Position numbers and translations under genes: made by a program | Notes under the pieces: model-generated | The model's input: the letters and a program-made list of their open reading frames with translations, nothing else | Databases searched by the model: none | Told to the model about the DNA's origin: nothing | Shown here: positions 26,342-36,501 of the stretch, in pieces | How the letters are laid out: each line of letters starts with the position of its first letter | Position numbering within the stretch: the stretch's first letter is position 1 | Assembly: GCF_014694405.1 (NCBI RefSeq) | Contig: NZ_JAAUWV010000001.1 | Coordinates: 176,411 to 240,410 of the forward strand | Direction of reading: 5' to 3' | Origin: Pseudoalteromonas sp. S16_S37 | GTDB lineage: Bacteria; Pseudomonadota; Gammaproteobacteria; Enterobacterales; Alteromonadaceae | Length of the DNA stretch: 64,000 bases

Positions 26342-26929
26342 ATGACATCGAGCCAGTCTGAACAGCTCTTGCCTCCAGGTTTTGATTATTATCCCAAGGT
26401 GATGAGCTTATCTAAGAGCATTTCGTTGTATGACTATTTATGTCGTCAGCTCAATTGGCAGCAACCTAGCATTCAAGTGTACGGTAAGCACCATCTCATT
26501 CCTCGTATGCAGTGTTTTATTGCCGACAAAGAGGTGTCTTACAGTTATTCAAAACAAACATTAGCGAATACACCTTGGCCAGAGCCCTTGTTGGCGATGC
26601 GTCGGCGTTTGCAACAAACCTATGGACATCGATTCAATGCCTTACTCGCCAATTGGTATCGTAATGGCCAAGATAAAATGGGTTGGCACAGTGATGATGA
26701 AGCTGAACTTGGCGCTAAACCATGCATTGTGTCTATTTCTTTGGGGGCGACTCGCAAATTCAAAATCAAACATAAAACCACACAGCAGCAATATGACATT
26801 ATGTTGCAAAGCGGAAGTTGCCTAGTCATGCATGGAGATAGCCAGCGTGATTACCAGCACTCGCTTCCTATGCAAGCGAAAGTCAGTAGTGGGCGAATTA
26901 ATTTAACCTTTAGAACGGTTGGTCAATAA
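26342..26929 (+). CDS. AlkB-like 2-oxoglutarate/Fe(II) dioxygenase
   Basis: A 195-aa member of the AlkB family, which oxidatively removes alkyl groups from nucleic acids. Iron ligands are visible as the HxD pair in MGWHSDDEAELG and the distal His in YQHSLPMQ, and the 2-oxoglutarate Arg in GRINLTFRTV. PRMQCFIADKEVSYSYS in the N-terminal half is typical of the short AlkB-like (ALKBH2/3-type) proteins. Substrate is unknown. Divergent from rlmG with almost no intergenic space; bolA follows 54 bp downstream. Confidence 0.88.
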   Translation: MTSSQSEQLLPPGFDYYPKVMSLSKSISLYDYLCRQLNWQQPSIQVYGKHHLIPRMQCFIADKEVSYSYSKQTLANTPWPEPLLAMRRRLQQTYGHRFNALLANWYRNGQDKMGWHSDDEAELGAKPCIVSISLGATRKFKIKHKTTQQQYDIMLQSGSCLVMHGDSQRDYQHSLPMQAKVSSGRINLTFRTVGQ

Positions 26930-26983
26930 AGTACAAAAGCGTATAGTAGCGCTCATAAATGAAACTTAAATGAAGAGGTTAGC

Positions 26984-27298
26984 ATGTCGATGCAAGCACT
27001 CATCCATGAAAAAATAGCGGCAGCTATTAGCTGTAAGCACCTCAATGTTGTTAATGAAAGTCACATGCACTCGCGCGGTGAAGACTCTCATTTCAAAGTA
27101 GTGGTTGTAAGTGAAGAGTTTGCTGGCAAGCGTCTGTTGCAGCGCCATCGCAAAATTAATGAAATATTAAAAGATGAACTGGCTAATCATATTCATGCTT
27201 TGTCAATTCATGCGTATACGCCTGATGAATACAGCGAAAGAGCAGGGCAAACCCCTGATTCGCCTAATTGTTTAGGCGGCTCAAAATTTGATAACTAG
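26984..27298 (+). CDS. bolA: BolA family protein
   Basis: A 104-aa BolA protein. The fold signature is LNVVNESHMHSRGEDSHFKVVVVSEEFAGKRLLQRHRKIN, including the conserved His in the ESHMH segment and the RH-R region that helps ligate the [2Fe-2S] cluster in BolA-monothiol glutaredoxin complexes. LANHIHALSIHAYTPDEY follows. BolA affects morphology and Fe-S metabolism. Ribosome binding site GAAGAGG is well placed. A 9-bp hairpin separates it from fabV. Confidence 0.92.
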   Translation: MSMQALIHEKIAAAISCKHLNVVNESHMHSRGEDSHFKVVVVSEEFAGKRLLQRHRKINEILKDELANHIHALSIHAYTPDEYSERAGQTPDSPNCLGGSKFDN

Positions 27299-27299
27299 C

Positions 27300-27325
27300 T
27301 GATCAGACCTGTATTTGTCTGATCA
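27300..27325 (+). terminator. Hairpin between bolA and fabV
   Basis: A perfect 9-bp inverted repeat (TGATCAGAC / GTCTGATCA, loop of 8) begins 2 bases after the bolA stop. There is no T-tract, so termination may be partial. Confidence 0.5.
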
Positions 27326-27368
27326 ACCATTAAACTATGACAGTTTTTGAAAAATTATAGGATTGATT

Positions 27369-28559
27369 ATGGTCGTTAAACCGAAAATTCGTGGTTTTAT
27401 TTGTACCAACGCACACCCTCAAGGCTGTGCTGCACATGTGCAAGAGCAGATTGCTTATGTTAAAGCACAAGGCCCAATTGCCAATGGCCCTAAAAATGTA
27501 CTGGTTATCGGTGCATCCACTGGTTATGGCTTAGCTTCGCGTATCACCGCTGCTTTTGGTGCCGGTGCGAAGACGTTAGGTATCTTTTTCGAAAAAGAAG
27601 GTTCAGAGCGTAAGACTGCTTCGGCAGGTTGGTACAATACTGCGGCTTTCCAGCAAGCGGCTGATGAAGCTGGTTTATGGTCAAAAAATATTAACGGCGA
27701 TGCGTTTTCTGATGAAATAAAAGCAAAGACAGTTGAAACCATAAAAGCTGAAATGGGTAAAGTAGACTTAGTTATTTATAGCTTGGCATCACCTCGTCGT
27801 ACTGACCCTAAAACCGGTGAGGTTTACTCTTCAACGCTAAAACCAATCGGCAGCGACATTACCACGAAAAACTTAAATACTTCAAAGCGCGAAATTGATG
27901 AAGTAACGGTAGAAGCAGCTAACGAAGATGAGATTGCTAACACCGTTAAAGTGATGGGCGGCGAAGATTGGGAGCTTTGGATTGACGCGCTTAAACAAGC
28001 TGACGTATTAGCTGATAACTTCAAGACAACTGCTTATACCTATATTGGTAAAGAACTGACTTGGCCTATTTATGGTCATGCAACCATTGGTAAAGCCAAA
28101 GAAGACTTAGACCGCGCAACGGTTGCTATTAAGGAAGCTACAGCTACGTTAAACGGTGAAGCATATGTATCATCATTAAATGCGGTTGTAACACAAGCAA
28201 GTTCTGCGATTCCTATTATGCCGTTATATATCTCTGCGCTGTTTAAAGTAATGAAAGCCGACGGTACCTACGAGGGCACAATTGAGCAGATCAATGCTTT
28301 ATTCCGTGAAAACTTGTATGGTGAAACGCCACGTTTTGACGAAGGCGGCCATTTATTCCAAAACTACAAAGAGCTTGAAGATGACGTGCAAGCGCGCGTA
28401 CAACACATTTGGGATACCGTTAAAACAGAAACCATCGATGAGCTGACAGATTACGTGGGTTATCACAATGAGTTCTTACGTTTATTTGGCTTTGGTATCG
28501 ACGAAATAGATTATGAACAAGACGTTAACCCTGACGTGGCAATCAATAATCTTATCTAA
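27369..28559 (+). CDS. fabV: Trans-2-enoyl-ACP reductase FabV
   Basis: A 396-aa NADH-dependent enoyl-ACP reductase that completes each cycle of type II fatty-acid synthesis. It begins [17 protein letters not shown], has the nucleotide-binding segment [16 protein letters not shown], and the Y-x8-K active site in [15 protein letters not shown]. FabV enzymes are larger than FabI and are known to be less sensitive to triclosan. The open frame extends back to a TTG at 27363, but AGGA is 6 bases before the ATG at 27369, which gives the family start. Confidence 0.96.
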   Translation: MVVKPKIRGFICTNAHPQGCAAHVQEQIAYVKAQGPIANGPKNVLVIGASTGYGLASRITAAFGAGAKTLGIFFEKEGSERKTASAGWYNTAAFQQAADEAGLWSKNINGDAFSDEIKAKTVETIKAEMGKVDLVIYSLASPRRTDPKTGEVYSSTLKPIGSDITTKNLNTSKREIDEVTVEAANEDEIANTVKVMGGEDWELWIDALKQADVLADNFKTTAYTYIGKELTWPIYGHATIGKAKEDLDRATVAIKEATATLNGEAYVSSLNAVVTQASSAIPIMPLYISALFKVMKADGTYEGTIEQINALFRENLYGETPRFDEGGHLFQNYKELEDDVQARVQHIWDTVKTETIDELTDYVGYHNEFLRLFGFGIDEIDYEQDVNPDVAINNLI

Positions 28560-28580
28560 CTAAGTGAATAACACTTAGAG

Positions 28581-28630
28581 AAAACGGCTAATTTCAGCAT
28601 TATTTGTAATGATTGATTAGCCGTTTTTTT
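28581..28630 (+). terminator. Terminator of fabV
   Basis: Arms ACGGCTAAT and ATTAGCCGT enclose an unpaired region of about 22 bases and are followed by TTTTTTT. Confidence 0.8.
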
Positions 28631-29163
28631 ATTGTCTTTTTTCTTAAAGGCTTGCCTTTTAGTGTGTGGCTAAAGAAGTTGAGTAAAAGGCAAATTCTTT
28701 TTCCATCAGGTGTTAATGCCTAATGGGCAGATGTTTTTGATCAAGACAATTTGCAAAGGCTTTTGCTGAGAGTGATCTGTCAACGATTAACGTTTTGAAA
28801 ATGTAGTAATGGCTTTACTTTATTTTCAAACGTGCGCTTTTCAGTCACCTAATCCTTTGCGAGCAAATTTAGTAAAAGCATTTTTTTGCACTCATAGAGT
28901 GACGCACTTTCTATTGTGCTACTTTAGTCTATACTGCTCTCAATGCTCGCTACAAAGCCGATGAAAGGCATATAAATTTTGTATTTCCACTCGCATAGTC
29001 TGGGTGATTAATGTTAAAATCACAGAAATATGTGAGAACACAACTACGATGCTTGTGCGATATTCGTTCAGGTGGCTCTTTGATACCGAAAAATATGAGG
29101 CAACAAGCGCCGTGGTGATTAAAGATTTTTCAATTTCTTTCCGTTAATGTAATGCAAGTGCGT
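28631..29163 (+). other. Long leader of the nqr operon
   Basis: This 533-bp stretch between the fabV terminator and nqrA contains no supportable gene. It is AT-rich and includes a 44-base hairpin at 28790-28833 and a small AAAGGC-TT-GCCTTT dyad. The nqr promoter must be here, but I could not fix -35 and -10 elements. The last 60 bases before nqrA lack a clear ribosome binding site. Confidence 0.6.
28790..28833 (+). ncRNA. Structured element in the nqr leader
   Basis: A hairpin with a 12-bp outer stem (ACGTTT-GAAAAT against ATTTTCAAACGT, one bulged T), a 2x2 internal loop, a 5-bp inner stem (AGTAA/TTACT) and a 5-base loop. It is not followed by a T-tract and so does not look like a simple terminator. 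Whether it is a leader structure or part of a small RNA is unknown. Confidence 0.4.
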
Positions 29164-30507
29164 ATGATCAACATAAAAAAAGGTCTGGACTTACCCATAG
29201 AGGGCGCGCCTCAGCAAGTGATTCATGATGGTTCTGCCGTCAAACGAGTTGCTGTGCTCGGCGAAGAGTTTATTGGTATGCGTCCTACCATGCATGTTCG
29301 TGTGGATGACCAAGTCAAAAAAGGCCAAATTCTTTTTGAAGACAAGAAGAATCCAGGCGTTAAGTTTACTGCACCAGCTGCTGGTGTAGTTAAAGAAATC
29401 AACCGTGGTGCTAAGCGTGTACTGCAATCCGTTGTGATTGAAGTACAAGGCAATGAGCAAATCACTTTTGACAAGTTTGCGGCTATAGAATTAAGTGGCT
29501 TAGAGCGTGACAAAGTGAAAAATGTGCTTGTTGAATCAGGTCAATGGCCTGCGCTAAGAGCACGTCCTTTTAGCAAAGTAGCTGCAATTGATGCAACACC
29601 AAGTTCTATCTTCGTGACTGCAATCGATACCAATCCATTAGCTGCTGATCCTGCTGTGATTATTGCTGAAAATGTGGAAGCATTTGAAGCGGGTCTCGCG
29701 GTAGTGTCACGTTTAACTGATGGTAAGGTATTTGTTTGTAAGCAAGCAGGTAGCAAGGTGCCAAGTTCATCACTTTCACAAGTTGAAGTGCATGAATTTG
29801 CAGGTGTTCATCCGGCAGGCTTAGTGGGTACTCATATTCACTACTTGGATCCAGTATCTGCTAGTAAGCAGGTATGGCATCTAGGATATCAAGACGTAAT
29901 AGCGTTTGGTCAGTTGTTCTTAACTGGCGAAATTTACGCTGAGCGTGTGGTATCACTAGCTGGTCCTCGTGTGAAAAACCCACGTTTAGTTAAAACTCAA
30001 CTAGGTGCGTCGCTAACAGATTTAGTTGCAGGCGAGCTTGAAGACGGTGATAACCGAGTCATTTCTGGCTCTGTGTTAGCTGGTAAAACAGCAACCGGCC
30101 CTCACGCTTTCCTTGGTCGCTACCATGTTCAAGTATCAGTACTGCTTGAAGGTCGCGAAAAAGAACTATTTGGTTGGATTGCACCAGGTAGTGACAAGTT
30201 CTCAGTAACACGTACATTCATTTCACACTTAACACCAAGTCGCTTGTTTAAAATGACAACGTCGACGGGTGGTTCTAAGCGTGCGATGTTACCAATCGGT
30301 AATTATGAGCGTGTTATGCCACTCGATATCTTACCAACTCCATTACTACGTGATTTAATCTCACGTGATGTGGATAGTGCGATTGCGTTGGGCGCATTAG
30401 AGCTAGATGAAGAAGATTTAGCACTATGTACCTTCGTATGTCCTGGCAAGTATGAGTACGGTTCAATCCTACGTGATTGCCTGACTACTATCGAGAAGGA
30501 AGGTTAA
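29164..30507 (+). CDS. nqrA: Na+-translocating NADH:quinone reductase subunit A
   Basis: A 447-aa peripheral subunit of the six-subunit sodium pump that couples NADH oxidation by ubiquinone to Na+ export; NqrA is implicated in quinone binding. It begins [16 protein letters not shown] and contains [18 protein letters not shown] and [16 protein letters not shown], closely like the Vibrio subunit. An ATG 12 bases earlier (29152) would add MQVR; the family start at 29164 is preferred, although neither has a clear ribosome binding site. First gene of nqrABCDEF. Confidence 0.95.
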   Translation: MINIKKGLDLPIEGAPQQVIHDGSAVKRVAVLGEEFIGMRPTMHVRVDDQVKKGQILFEDKKNPGVKFTAPAAGVVKEINRGAKRVLQSVVIEVQGNEQITFDKFAAIELSGLERDKVKNVLVESGQWPALRARPFSKVAAIDATPSSIFVTAIDTNPLAADPAVIIAENVEAFEAGLAVVSRLTDGKVFVCKQAGSKVPSSSLSQVEVHEFAGVHPAGLVGTHIHYLDPVSASKQVWHLGYQDVIAFGQLFLTGEIYAERVVSLAGPRVKNPRLVKTQLGASLTDLVAGELEDGDNRVISGSVLAGKTATGPHAFLGRYHVQVSVLLEGREKELFGWIAPGSDKFSVTRTFISHLTPSRLFKMTTSTGGSKRAMLPIGNYERVMPLDILPTPLLRDLISRDVDSAIALGALELDEEDLALCTFVCPGKYEYGSILRDCLTTIEKEG

Positions 30508-30509
30508 AA

Positions 30510-31709
30510 ATGGCCTTAAAGAAATTTTTAGAAGACATTGAACCTCACTTTGAACCAGGTGGTAAACACGAAAAGTGGTATGCACTGTATGAAGCAGTCG
30601 CTACTATTTTCTATACGCCTGGTTATGTAAACAAAGGTGCAACTCACGTACGTGATAACATCGACCTAAAACGTATTATGATTTTAGTGTGGATGGCAAC
30701 TTTCCCAGCTATGTTCTTTGGTATGTTCAACATCGGTCATCAGGCAGCTATTGCGCTTGGTAATGGTTTTGAACTTGCTAACACATGGCAAGTAGCGATG
30801 TTCCAAGCGCTGGGTGGTGAATTAACCGCGCAGTCAGGCTGGGGCGCGAAGATGTTCTACGGTGCATGTTTCTACTTACCTATCTACGCGACAGTTTTTG
30901 CTGTGGGTGGTTTTTGGGAAGTATTATTCGCATCAATCCGTAAGCACGAAGTTAACGAAGGTTTCTTCGTAACATCTGTTCTATTCTCTTTGATTCTTCC
31001 TGCTACAATTCCTCTTTGGCAAGCAGCACTAGGTATCACTTTTGGTGTTGTTATTGCAAAAGAAGTATTCGGTGGTACAGGTCGTAACTTCTTAAACCCT
31101 GCGTTAGCTGGTCGTGCGTTCTTGTTCTTTGCATACCCTGCAAACATCTCAGGTGACACGGTATGGACAGCAGTAGATTCATTCTCTGGCGCTACATACT
31201 TAGGTCAAGCGGCTCAAGGTGCTTTAGATTTCAACAACATGGCTCTTTGGTGGGATGCGTTTTATGGCTTCATCCAAGGTTCTATGGGTGAAACATCAAC
31301 ACTGGCACTGATGTTAGGTGGTTTCTTCTTAATGTATGTGCGTATCGCTTCATGGCGCATCGTACTAGGTGTATTCCTAGGTATGGTTGCTATGGCAAGC
31401 TTGTTTAATGCATTAGGTTCAGATACTAACGCTGCGTTTGCTATGCCTTGGTACTGGCACTTAGTGGTAGGTGGTTTTGCATTTGGTATGTTCTTTATGG
31501 CGACTGACCCAGTTTCTGCGTCTTTCACTAATAAAGGTAAGTTTGCATACGGTGCATTAATTGGTGTGATGGTGGTATTAATCCGTGTGGTTAACCCGGC
31601 ATACCCAGAAGGCATGATGTTAGCAATTCTATTCGCTAACCTATTTGCTCCGCTATTCGACCACTTTGTTGTGCAGTCTAATGTTAAGAGGAGATTAGCA
31701 CGTGTCTAG
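30510..31709 (+). CDS. nqrB: Na+-NQR subunit B
   Basis: A 399-aa integral membrane subunit with about ten helices, holding riboflavin and a covalently bound FMN. The flavinylation motif D-S-F-S-G-A-T ends at Thr229, the expected site for ApbE, whose gene is in the same cluster. It begins [18 protein letters not shown] as in Vibrio. The longer frame from a TTG at 30477 overlaps nqrA and is rejected; GGAAGG lies just before the ATG at 30510, which follows the nqrA stop by 2 bp. Confidence 0.97.
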   Translation: MALKKFLEDIEPHFEPGGKHEKWYALYEAVATIFYTPGYVNKGATHVRDNIDLKRIMILVWMATFPAMFFGMFNIGHQAAIALGNGFELANTWQVAMFQALGGELTAQSGWGAKMFYGACFYLPIYATVFAVGGFWEVLFASIRKHEVNEGFFVTSVLFSLILPATIPLWQAALGITFGVVIAKEVFGGTGRNFLNPALAGRAFLFFAYPANISGDTVWTAVDSFSGATYLGQAAQGALDFNNMALWWDAFYGFIQGSMGETSTLALMLGGFFLMYVRIASWRIVLGVFLGMVAMASLFNALGSDTNAAFAMPWYWHLVVGGFAFGMFFMATDPVSASFTNKGKFAYGALIGVMVVLIRVVNPAYPEGMMLAILFANLFAPLFDHFVVQSNVKRRLARV

Positions 31710-32448
31710 TAACAATGAATCTATTGGCAAAACGTTAGGCGTTGTTGTTGGCCTGTGTTTGGTATGTGCGATCGTCGTATCTGTTGCATCAGTGCAGTTA
31801 CGTCCACTGCAACAAGCTAACAAAATCAAGGACGTTCAACGCAATATCCTTGCTGCTGCTGGCTTTAAAGATGTTAAAGACGTTGAAGCAACATTTAACG
31901 CAAATATTGAATCGCGCGTTATTGATATGAAAACAGGTGAATATGTAGATGTTGACCCACTTTCATTTGATTTCGAAAGCACAAAATATGATGCTGCGCG
32001 CAGCTTTGCTATTCCTAAAGAAGACGACCTTGCCGGTGTGCAGCGTATGACTAACAACTCGCCAGTTTATCTTGCAAAAGATGAAAATGGTCAGGTGTCT
32101 ACAGTTATTCTGCCTATTCAAGGTTATGGTCTTTGGGGCGTTATGTTTGGCTTCTTAGCAATGGATGCTGAAGGTCAAACAATCAAGGCAATTCAGTTCT
32201 ACAAGCACAACGAAACTGCGGGTCTAGGTGGAGAAATCCAAAACCCTAAGTGGACAGCGACGTGGGAAGGTAAGCAACTTCCAATTGACATCGTTAAAGG
32301 TACTGCTGGTAACAATGAGCACAAAATTGATGGCTTATCTGGTGCTACTTTAACCTCAAACGGTGTAGATAACACGATTGACTTTTGGACAAGCAACAAA
32401 GGCTTTGGTCCATTCCTTGCGAAAGTACGTAAAGGAGCATTGAACTAA
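31702..32448 (+). CDS. nqrC: Na+-NQR subunit C
   Basis: A 248-aa subunit anchored by one N-terminal helix (residues 10-31), with a periplasmic domain carrying covalent FMN. The ApbE recognition motif D-G-L-S-G-A-T ends at Thr216. A GTG start at 31702 overlaps the end of nqrB by 8 bp and has a strong AGAGGAG ribosome binding site. Its stop overlaps the nqrD start (TAATG). Confidence 0.97.
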   Translation: MSSNNESIGKTLGVVVGLCLVCAIVVSVASVQLRPLQQANKIKDVQRNILAAAGFKDVKDVEATFNANIESRVIDMKTGEYVDVDPLSFDFESTKYDAARSFAIPKEDDLAGVQRMTNNSPVYLAKDENGQVSTVILPIQGYGLWGVMFGFLAMDAEGQTIKAIQFYKHNETAGLGGEIQNPKWTATWEGKQLPIDIVKGTAGNNEHKIDGLSGATLTSNGVDNTIDFWTSNKGFGPFLAKVRKGALN

Positions 32449-33080
32449 TGGCTAATACTAAAGAAATGAAACAAGTCTTGTTTGGCCCTGTCTTTGCAAA
32501 CAACCCAATTGCCCTTCAGGTACTTGGTATTTGTTCTGCACTGGCGGTAACATCAAGCCTTAAGAACGCATTGATCATGTCAATCGCATTGACATTGGTA
32601 ACTGCTTTCTCAAGCCTATTCATCTCTATGATCCGTAACCATATTCCATCAAGTGTACGTATCATTGTTCAGATGACCATCATCGCATCATTGGTAATTG
32701 TAGTAGATCAAATCTTGCAAGCGGTTGTTTACTCAACAGCGAAAGAGCTATCTACCTTTATCGGTTTGATCATTACCAACTGTATCGTAATGGGTCGTGC
32801 AGAAGCATATGCAATGAAGTCGCCGCCAACTATGTCATTCCTAGATGGTATTGGTAATGGTTTAGGCTACTCAGTTGTTCTTCTAACGATTGGTTTTGTT
32901 CGTGAACTATTTGGTTCAGGTACATTGTTTGGTGTTGAAATCTTACCTCTGGTTTCTGATGGTGGTTGGTACCGTCCAATGGGTCTACTAATTATGCCAT
33001 TTAGCTCGTTCTTCTTAGTGGGTATCTTTATTTGGATACTTCGCACATACAAGAAAGAACAAGTAGAAGCGAAGGCATAA
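32448..33080 (+). CDS. nqrD: Na+-NQR subunit D
   Basis: A 210-aa membrane subunit with six helices. Together with NqrE it coordinates an iron centre in the membrane through conserved cysteines; here Cys29 (LGICSALAV) and Cys112 ([13 protein letters not shown]) are present at the expected places. It overlaps nqrC by one base. Confidence 0.97.
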   Translation: MANTKEMKQVLFGPVFANNPIALQVLGICSALAVTSSLKNALIMSIALTLVTAFSSLFISMIRNHIPSSVRIIVQMTIIASLVIVVDQILQAVVYSTAKELSTFIGLIITNCIVMGRAEAYAMKSPPTMSFLDGIGNGLGYSVVLLTIGFVRELFGSGTLFGVEILPLVSDGGWYRPMGLLIMPFSSFFLVGIFIWILRTYKKEQVEAKA

Positions 33081-33090
33081 GGGGAGAGAG

Positions 33091-33699
33091 ATGGAACATT
33101 ATATTAGCTTATTCGTAAAAGCGGTTTTTATTGAAAACTTAGCTTTATCTTTCTTCTTAGGGATGTGTACATTCTTAGCAGTATCTAAGAAAGTAACCAC
33201 GTCTTTAGGCCTAGGTGTTGCTGTAATCTTTGTACTTGGTGTGTCTGTACCAGTAAACAATCTAGTTTATTACGCGGTATTGGCACCAGGTGCACTTGAG
33301 TGGTTAGGTTTTGCTGAAGCAGACCTTAGCTTCTTACGCTTCTTGACCTTTATCGGTGTAATTGCTGCGCTAGTACAAATCCTTGAGATGGCACTAGATA
33401 AGTTTTTCCCTGCACTTTACAACGCATTGGGCATCTTCTTACCTCTTATCACCGTAAACTGTGCAATTTTTGGTGCGGTTTCATTCATGGTTGAGCGTAA
33501 CCTGAACTTTGGTGAATCAGTGGTATTTGGTATTGGTTCTGGTGTGGGTTGGGCATTAGCAATCGTATTGCTTGCTGGTATCCGTGAAAAAATGAAATAT
33601 GCAGATGTACCAGATGGTCTTCGTGGTTTAGGTATTACCTTTATCACTGTTGGTCTAATGGGCTTTGGCTTTATGTCATTCTCTGGTATTTCACTGTAA
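33091..33699 (+). CDS. nqrE: Na+-NQR subunit E
   Basis: A 202-aa membrane subunit, related to NqrD in inverted topology. The iron-centre cysteines are Cys26 (LGMCTFLAV) and Cys124 ([11 protein letters not shown]). It starts [29 protein letters not shown] ribosome binding site precedes the ATG by about 5 bases. Confidence 0.97.
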   Translation: MEHYISLFVKAVFIENLALSFFLGMCTFLAVSKKVTTSLGLGVAVIFVLGVSVPVNNLVYYAVLAPGALEWLGFAEADLSFLRFLTFIGVIAALVQILEMALDKFFPALYNALGIFLPLITVNCAIFGAVSFMVERNLNFGESVVFGIGSGVGWALAIVLLAGIREKMKYADVPDGLRGLGITFITVGLMGFGFMSFSGISL

Positions 33700-33717
33700 A
33701 GGTAGCGAGGAAAAATC

Positions 33718-34944
33718 ATGCTTGAGGTATATTTAGGCGTAGGGATGTTCATTGCTATCGTTGTTATCTTAGTTTTAGTAATTATTGCAGCTAAATCTAA
33801 GTTAGTAGCAAGTGGTGACATCACAATCGGAATTAATGGTGATCCGGATAAAGCGATTACGACATCAGCTGGTAGTAAACTACTAGGAGCGTTAGCTAAT
33901 TCAGGTATTTTCGTATCGTCAGCGTGTGGTGGCGGTGGCTCATGTGGTCAGTGTCGCGTACACATTAAATCAGGTGGTGGTGACATTCTACCAACTGAAC
34001 TTGATCACATCTCTAAAGGTGAAGCTCGTGAGGGCTGCCGTTTAGCGTGTCAGGTAAACGTGAAGAACGACATGGAAATTGAACTTGAAGAGTCAATTTT
34101 CGGTGTTAAAAAGTGGGAATGTACAGTTATCTCTAACGATAACAAAGCGACGTTCATCAAGGAGCTAAAACTAGCTATTCCTGATGGTGAGTCAGTACCT
34201 TTCCGTGCGGGTGGTTATATCCAGATTGAAGCTCCACCACACCACGTTAAATACGCAGACTATGATATTCCAGCAGAATATCGTCCAGATTGGGAGCGTT
34301 TTGGCTTCTTCAATCTTGAGTCTAAAGTGGATGATGAAACAATTCGTGCGTACTCAATGGCTAACTACCCTGGAGAGTTTGGCATCATCATGCTTAACGT
34401 ACGTATTGCAACTCCGCCGCCAAATAACTTGTCTCTACCTTGTGGTAAAATGTCTTCGTACATTTGGTCACTTAAAGAAGGTGACAAAGTTACTATCTCT
34501 GGTCCATTTGGTGAGTTCTTCGCTAAAGATACTGATGCAGAAATGGTATTCGTTGGTGGTGGTGCAGGTATGGCACCGATGCGTTCGCACATTTTTGACC
34601 AGCTTAAGCGTCTTAACTCTAAGCGTAAGATGTCTTTCTGGTACGGTGCGCGTTCTAAACGTGAAATGTTCTACGTTGAGGACTTCGACGGCTTAGCGGC
34701 TGAGAACGATAACTTCGTATGGCATACGGCGTTGTCAGATCCACAACCAGAAGATAACTGGGAAGGTTACACAGGCTTCATCCACAACGTACTTTATGAA
34801 AACTACTTAAAAGATCATGAAGCGCCGGAAGATTGTGAGTTCTACATGTGTGGTCCTCCAATGATGAACGCAGCTGTAATCAACATGCTAAAAGAACTAG
34901 GTGTAGAAGACGAAAATATCTTACTTGATGATTTCGGTGGCTAG
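33718..34944 (+). CDS. nqrF: Na+-NQR subunit F (NADH-oxidising)
   Basis: A 408-aa subunit where electrons enter. An N-terminal helix (residues 3-25) is followed by a ferredoxin domain with [2Fe-2S] ligands Cys70, Cys76, Cys79 and Cys111, then FAD-binding (RAYSMANYP) and NADH-binding ([27 protein letters not shown]) domains of the ferredoxin-NADP reductase type. It transfers hydride from NADH to FAD, then to the 2Fe-2S centre and the membrane subunits. A strong terminator follows. Confidence 0.97.
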   Translation: MLEVYLGVGMFIAIVVILVLVIIAAKSKLVASGDITIGINGDPDKAITTSAGSKLLGALANSGIFVSSACGGGGSCGQCRVHIKSGGGDILPTELDHISKGEAREGCRLACQVNVKNDMEIELEESIFGVKKWECTVISNDNKATFIKELKLAIPDGESVPFRAGGYIQIEAPPHHVKYADYDIPAEYRPDWERFGFFNLESKVDDETIRAYSMANYPGEFGIIMLNVRIATPPPNNLSLPCGKMSSYIWSLKEGDKVTISGPFGEFFAKDTDAEMVFVGGGAGMAPMRSHIFDQLKRLNSKRKMSFWYGARSKREMFYVEDFDGLAAENDNFVWHTALSDPQPEDNWEGYTGFIHNVLYENYLKDHEAPEDCEFYMCGPPMMNAAVINMLKELGVEDENILLDDFGG

Positions 34945-34990
34945 TGAGCTTTTAGTTATGATCCAAAACACAGTTTTGCGATAAAATATA

Positions 34991-35025
34991 AGCCCCAAGG
35001 TTTTTTAAGCCTTGGGGTTTTTTAT
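34991..35025 (+). terminator. Terminator after nqrF
   Basis: An 8-bp GC-rich stem (CCCCAAGG / CCTTGGGG) with an A/T-rich loop is followed by TTTTTTATT, ending the nqrA-F message ahead of apbE. Confidence 0.9.
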
Positions 35026-35119
35026 TATGTTTAGTTGGTTTTATTAAATTGGACGGCAGGAAGTGAGTTTGTGATAAAGCCAAAGATGTACTTTTAGATA
35101 AAATTTTGAGGCAAGGATT

Positions 35120-36139
35120 ATGAGACGTGTATTTCTTCCATTGTTAGTTTTAGTGATTTTATGTGTAACTGGCTGTGAGCAAGCCAGTTCTGAGCTGCCT
35201 CAACCGCTGGTTATAAACGGTAAGACAATGGGAACTACCTATAACATCAAGGTGTACCCGCAAGATAGACAAGTTACCGCCGAGCAGCTAAAAAATCAAA
35301 TTGATGACGCCCTCATTGCTGTAAACCAGTCAATGTCACCTTGGGTGAAAGACTCTGAGATAAATCGTTTTAATGCGCTTGCACATAACCAATTTATGCC
35401 TATTAGCGAAGATTTTAGACTCGTAGTCGCTGAGTCAATTAGGCTTGGAAAGTCAACTCAAACCCTAGATGTCACTATGGGACCGTTAATTGATCTATGG
35501 GGGTTTGGCCCAGATAAGCGCCCAACCAATCGCCCTACGCAAGCACAGTTAGATGAAATGCGCAGCCGCATTGGTGTCGACAAGCTTATTCTAAATGAGC
35601 AGGGCTTAGCAAAAACTATTGATGGCTTAGAAGTGTCATTCTCATCCACCGCGAAAGGTTACGGTATTGATAAAGTAGCGTCTTTGCTTGAGCAAAATGG
35701 TATCCACAACTATATGGTTGAAATTGGTGGAGAGCTGCGACTATCGGGGAGCAAACCAAATGATAAACCCTGGATCATCGCTATTGAGCAACCAGATGCA
35801 CCTATGGGACAGCGTCAGGTTCACAAAGAGCTAAAACTCCGTGACATTGGCATTGCGACATCCGGTGATTATCGTATTTTTTACGAAATGGATGGTGAAA
35901 TCTTTACGCATTTAATTGACCCAGCAACCGGTATGCCTGTTAAACATGATTTAGTGTCAGTAACCGTATTGCATCCATCTGCAATGACTGCAGATGGCTT
36001 AGCAACAGCACTGACGGTAATGGGCACAGAGCGGGCGAAGGCATATGCAGAGCAACACAATCTGGCGGTGTATCTAATTAGTAAATCGCCTGAAGGTCTA
36101 AAAACTTATGCAAGTGAGGCGTTCAAACCTTATTTGTGA
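35120..36139 (+). CDS. apbE: FAD:protein FMN transferase ApbE
   Basis: A 339-aa periplasmic lipoprotein (lipobox VTGC, Cys19) that attaches FMN to threonine of target proteins. Motifs: GKTMGTTYNIKVYP, MSPWVKDSEINRFN, DVTMGPLIDLWGFGP, FSSTAKGYGIDKVA, MVEIGGELRLSG, IATSGDYRIFYE and FTHLIDPATGMPV (metal and FAD site). Its targets are predicted to be NqrB Thr229 and NqrC Thr216 encoded just upstream. It has its own transcription or weak read-through, since a terminator separates it from nqrF. Confidence 0.95.
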   Translation: MRRVFLPLLVLVILCVTGCEQASSELPQPLVINGKTMGTTYNIKVYPQDRQVTAEQLKNQIDDALIAVNQSMSPWVKDSEINRFNALAHNQFMPISEDFRLVVAESIRLGKSTQTLDVTMGPLIDLWGFGPDKRPTNRPTQAQLDEMRSRIGVDKLILNEQGLAKTIDGLEVSFSSTAKGYGIDKVASLLEQNGIHNYMVEIGGELRLSGSKPNDKPWIIAIEQPDAPMGQRQVHKELKLRDIGIATSGDYRIFYEMDGEIFTHLIDPATGMPVKHDLVSVTVLHPSAMTADGLATALTVMGTERAKAYAEQHNLAVYLISKSPEGLKTYASEAFKPYL

Positions 36140-36229
36140 GTAAGCAATAAGCGAGTTATAATAACGCCGTCTTAGACCGTCAATGCTCAGTTTTGCAAAG
36201 ACACTTTTTACTTTATAGGGGCCAGTACA

Positions 36230-36442
36230 ATGTCACTGTTTTTACTTACCTTCGGTTTGCTCATTTTAATTGTTGCTGCAATGGCGGTAGGTGTTCTCGT
36301 ACAAAAGAAATCGATGGCCAGTAGTTGTGGCGGTTTAGGCGCAGTTGGCGTAGAGAAAGCCTGCGACTGTGATGACCCGTGTGATAGACGCAAAAAGCGT
36401 TTAGCTAAAGAGCAAGCTTGGAAAGAAAATCAAATTCTATAG
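36230..36442 (+). CDS. nqrM: Na+-NQR maturation protein NqrM
   Basis: A 70-aa protein with one N-terminal helix (residues 4-24) and a Cys-rich tail with Cys33, Cys45, Cys47 and Cys51 (SSCGGLGAVGVEKACDCDDP). NqrM (DUF539) is needed for assembly of the NQR complex and is thought to deliver iron for the NqrD/NqrE site. It follows apbE by 90 bp with an AGGGG ribosome binding site; a terminator comes 15 bases after the stop. The cluster therefore carries the pump together with both of its known maturation factors. Confidence 0.95.
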   Translation: MSLFLLTFGLLILIVAAMAVGVLVQKKSMASSCGGLGAVGVEKACDCDDPCDRRKKRLAKEQAWKENQIL

Positions 36443-36456
36443 TTTTGTCACACTTG

Positions 36457-36488
36457 AAAAATGCGAGCTAAGGCTCGCATTTTTGTTT
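36457..36488 (+). terminator. Terminator after nqrM
   Basis: An 11-bp stem (AAAATGCGAGC / GCTCGCATTTT) with a short loop ends in a T-tract; it closes the apbE-nqrM unit. Confidence 0.9.
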
Positions 36489-36501
36489 TATAAGGACTTG
36501 T

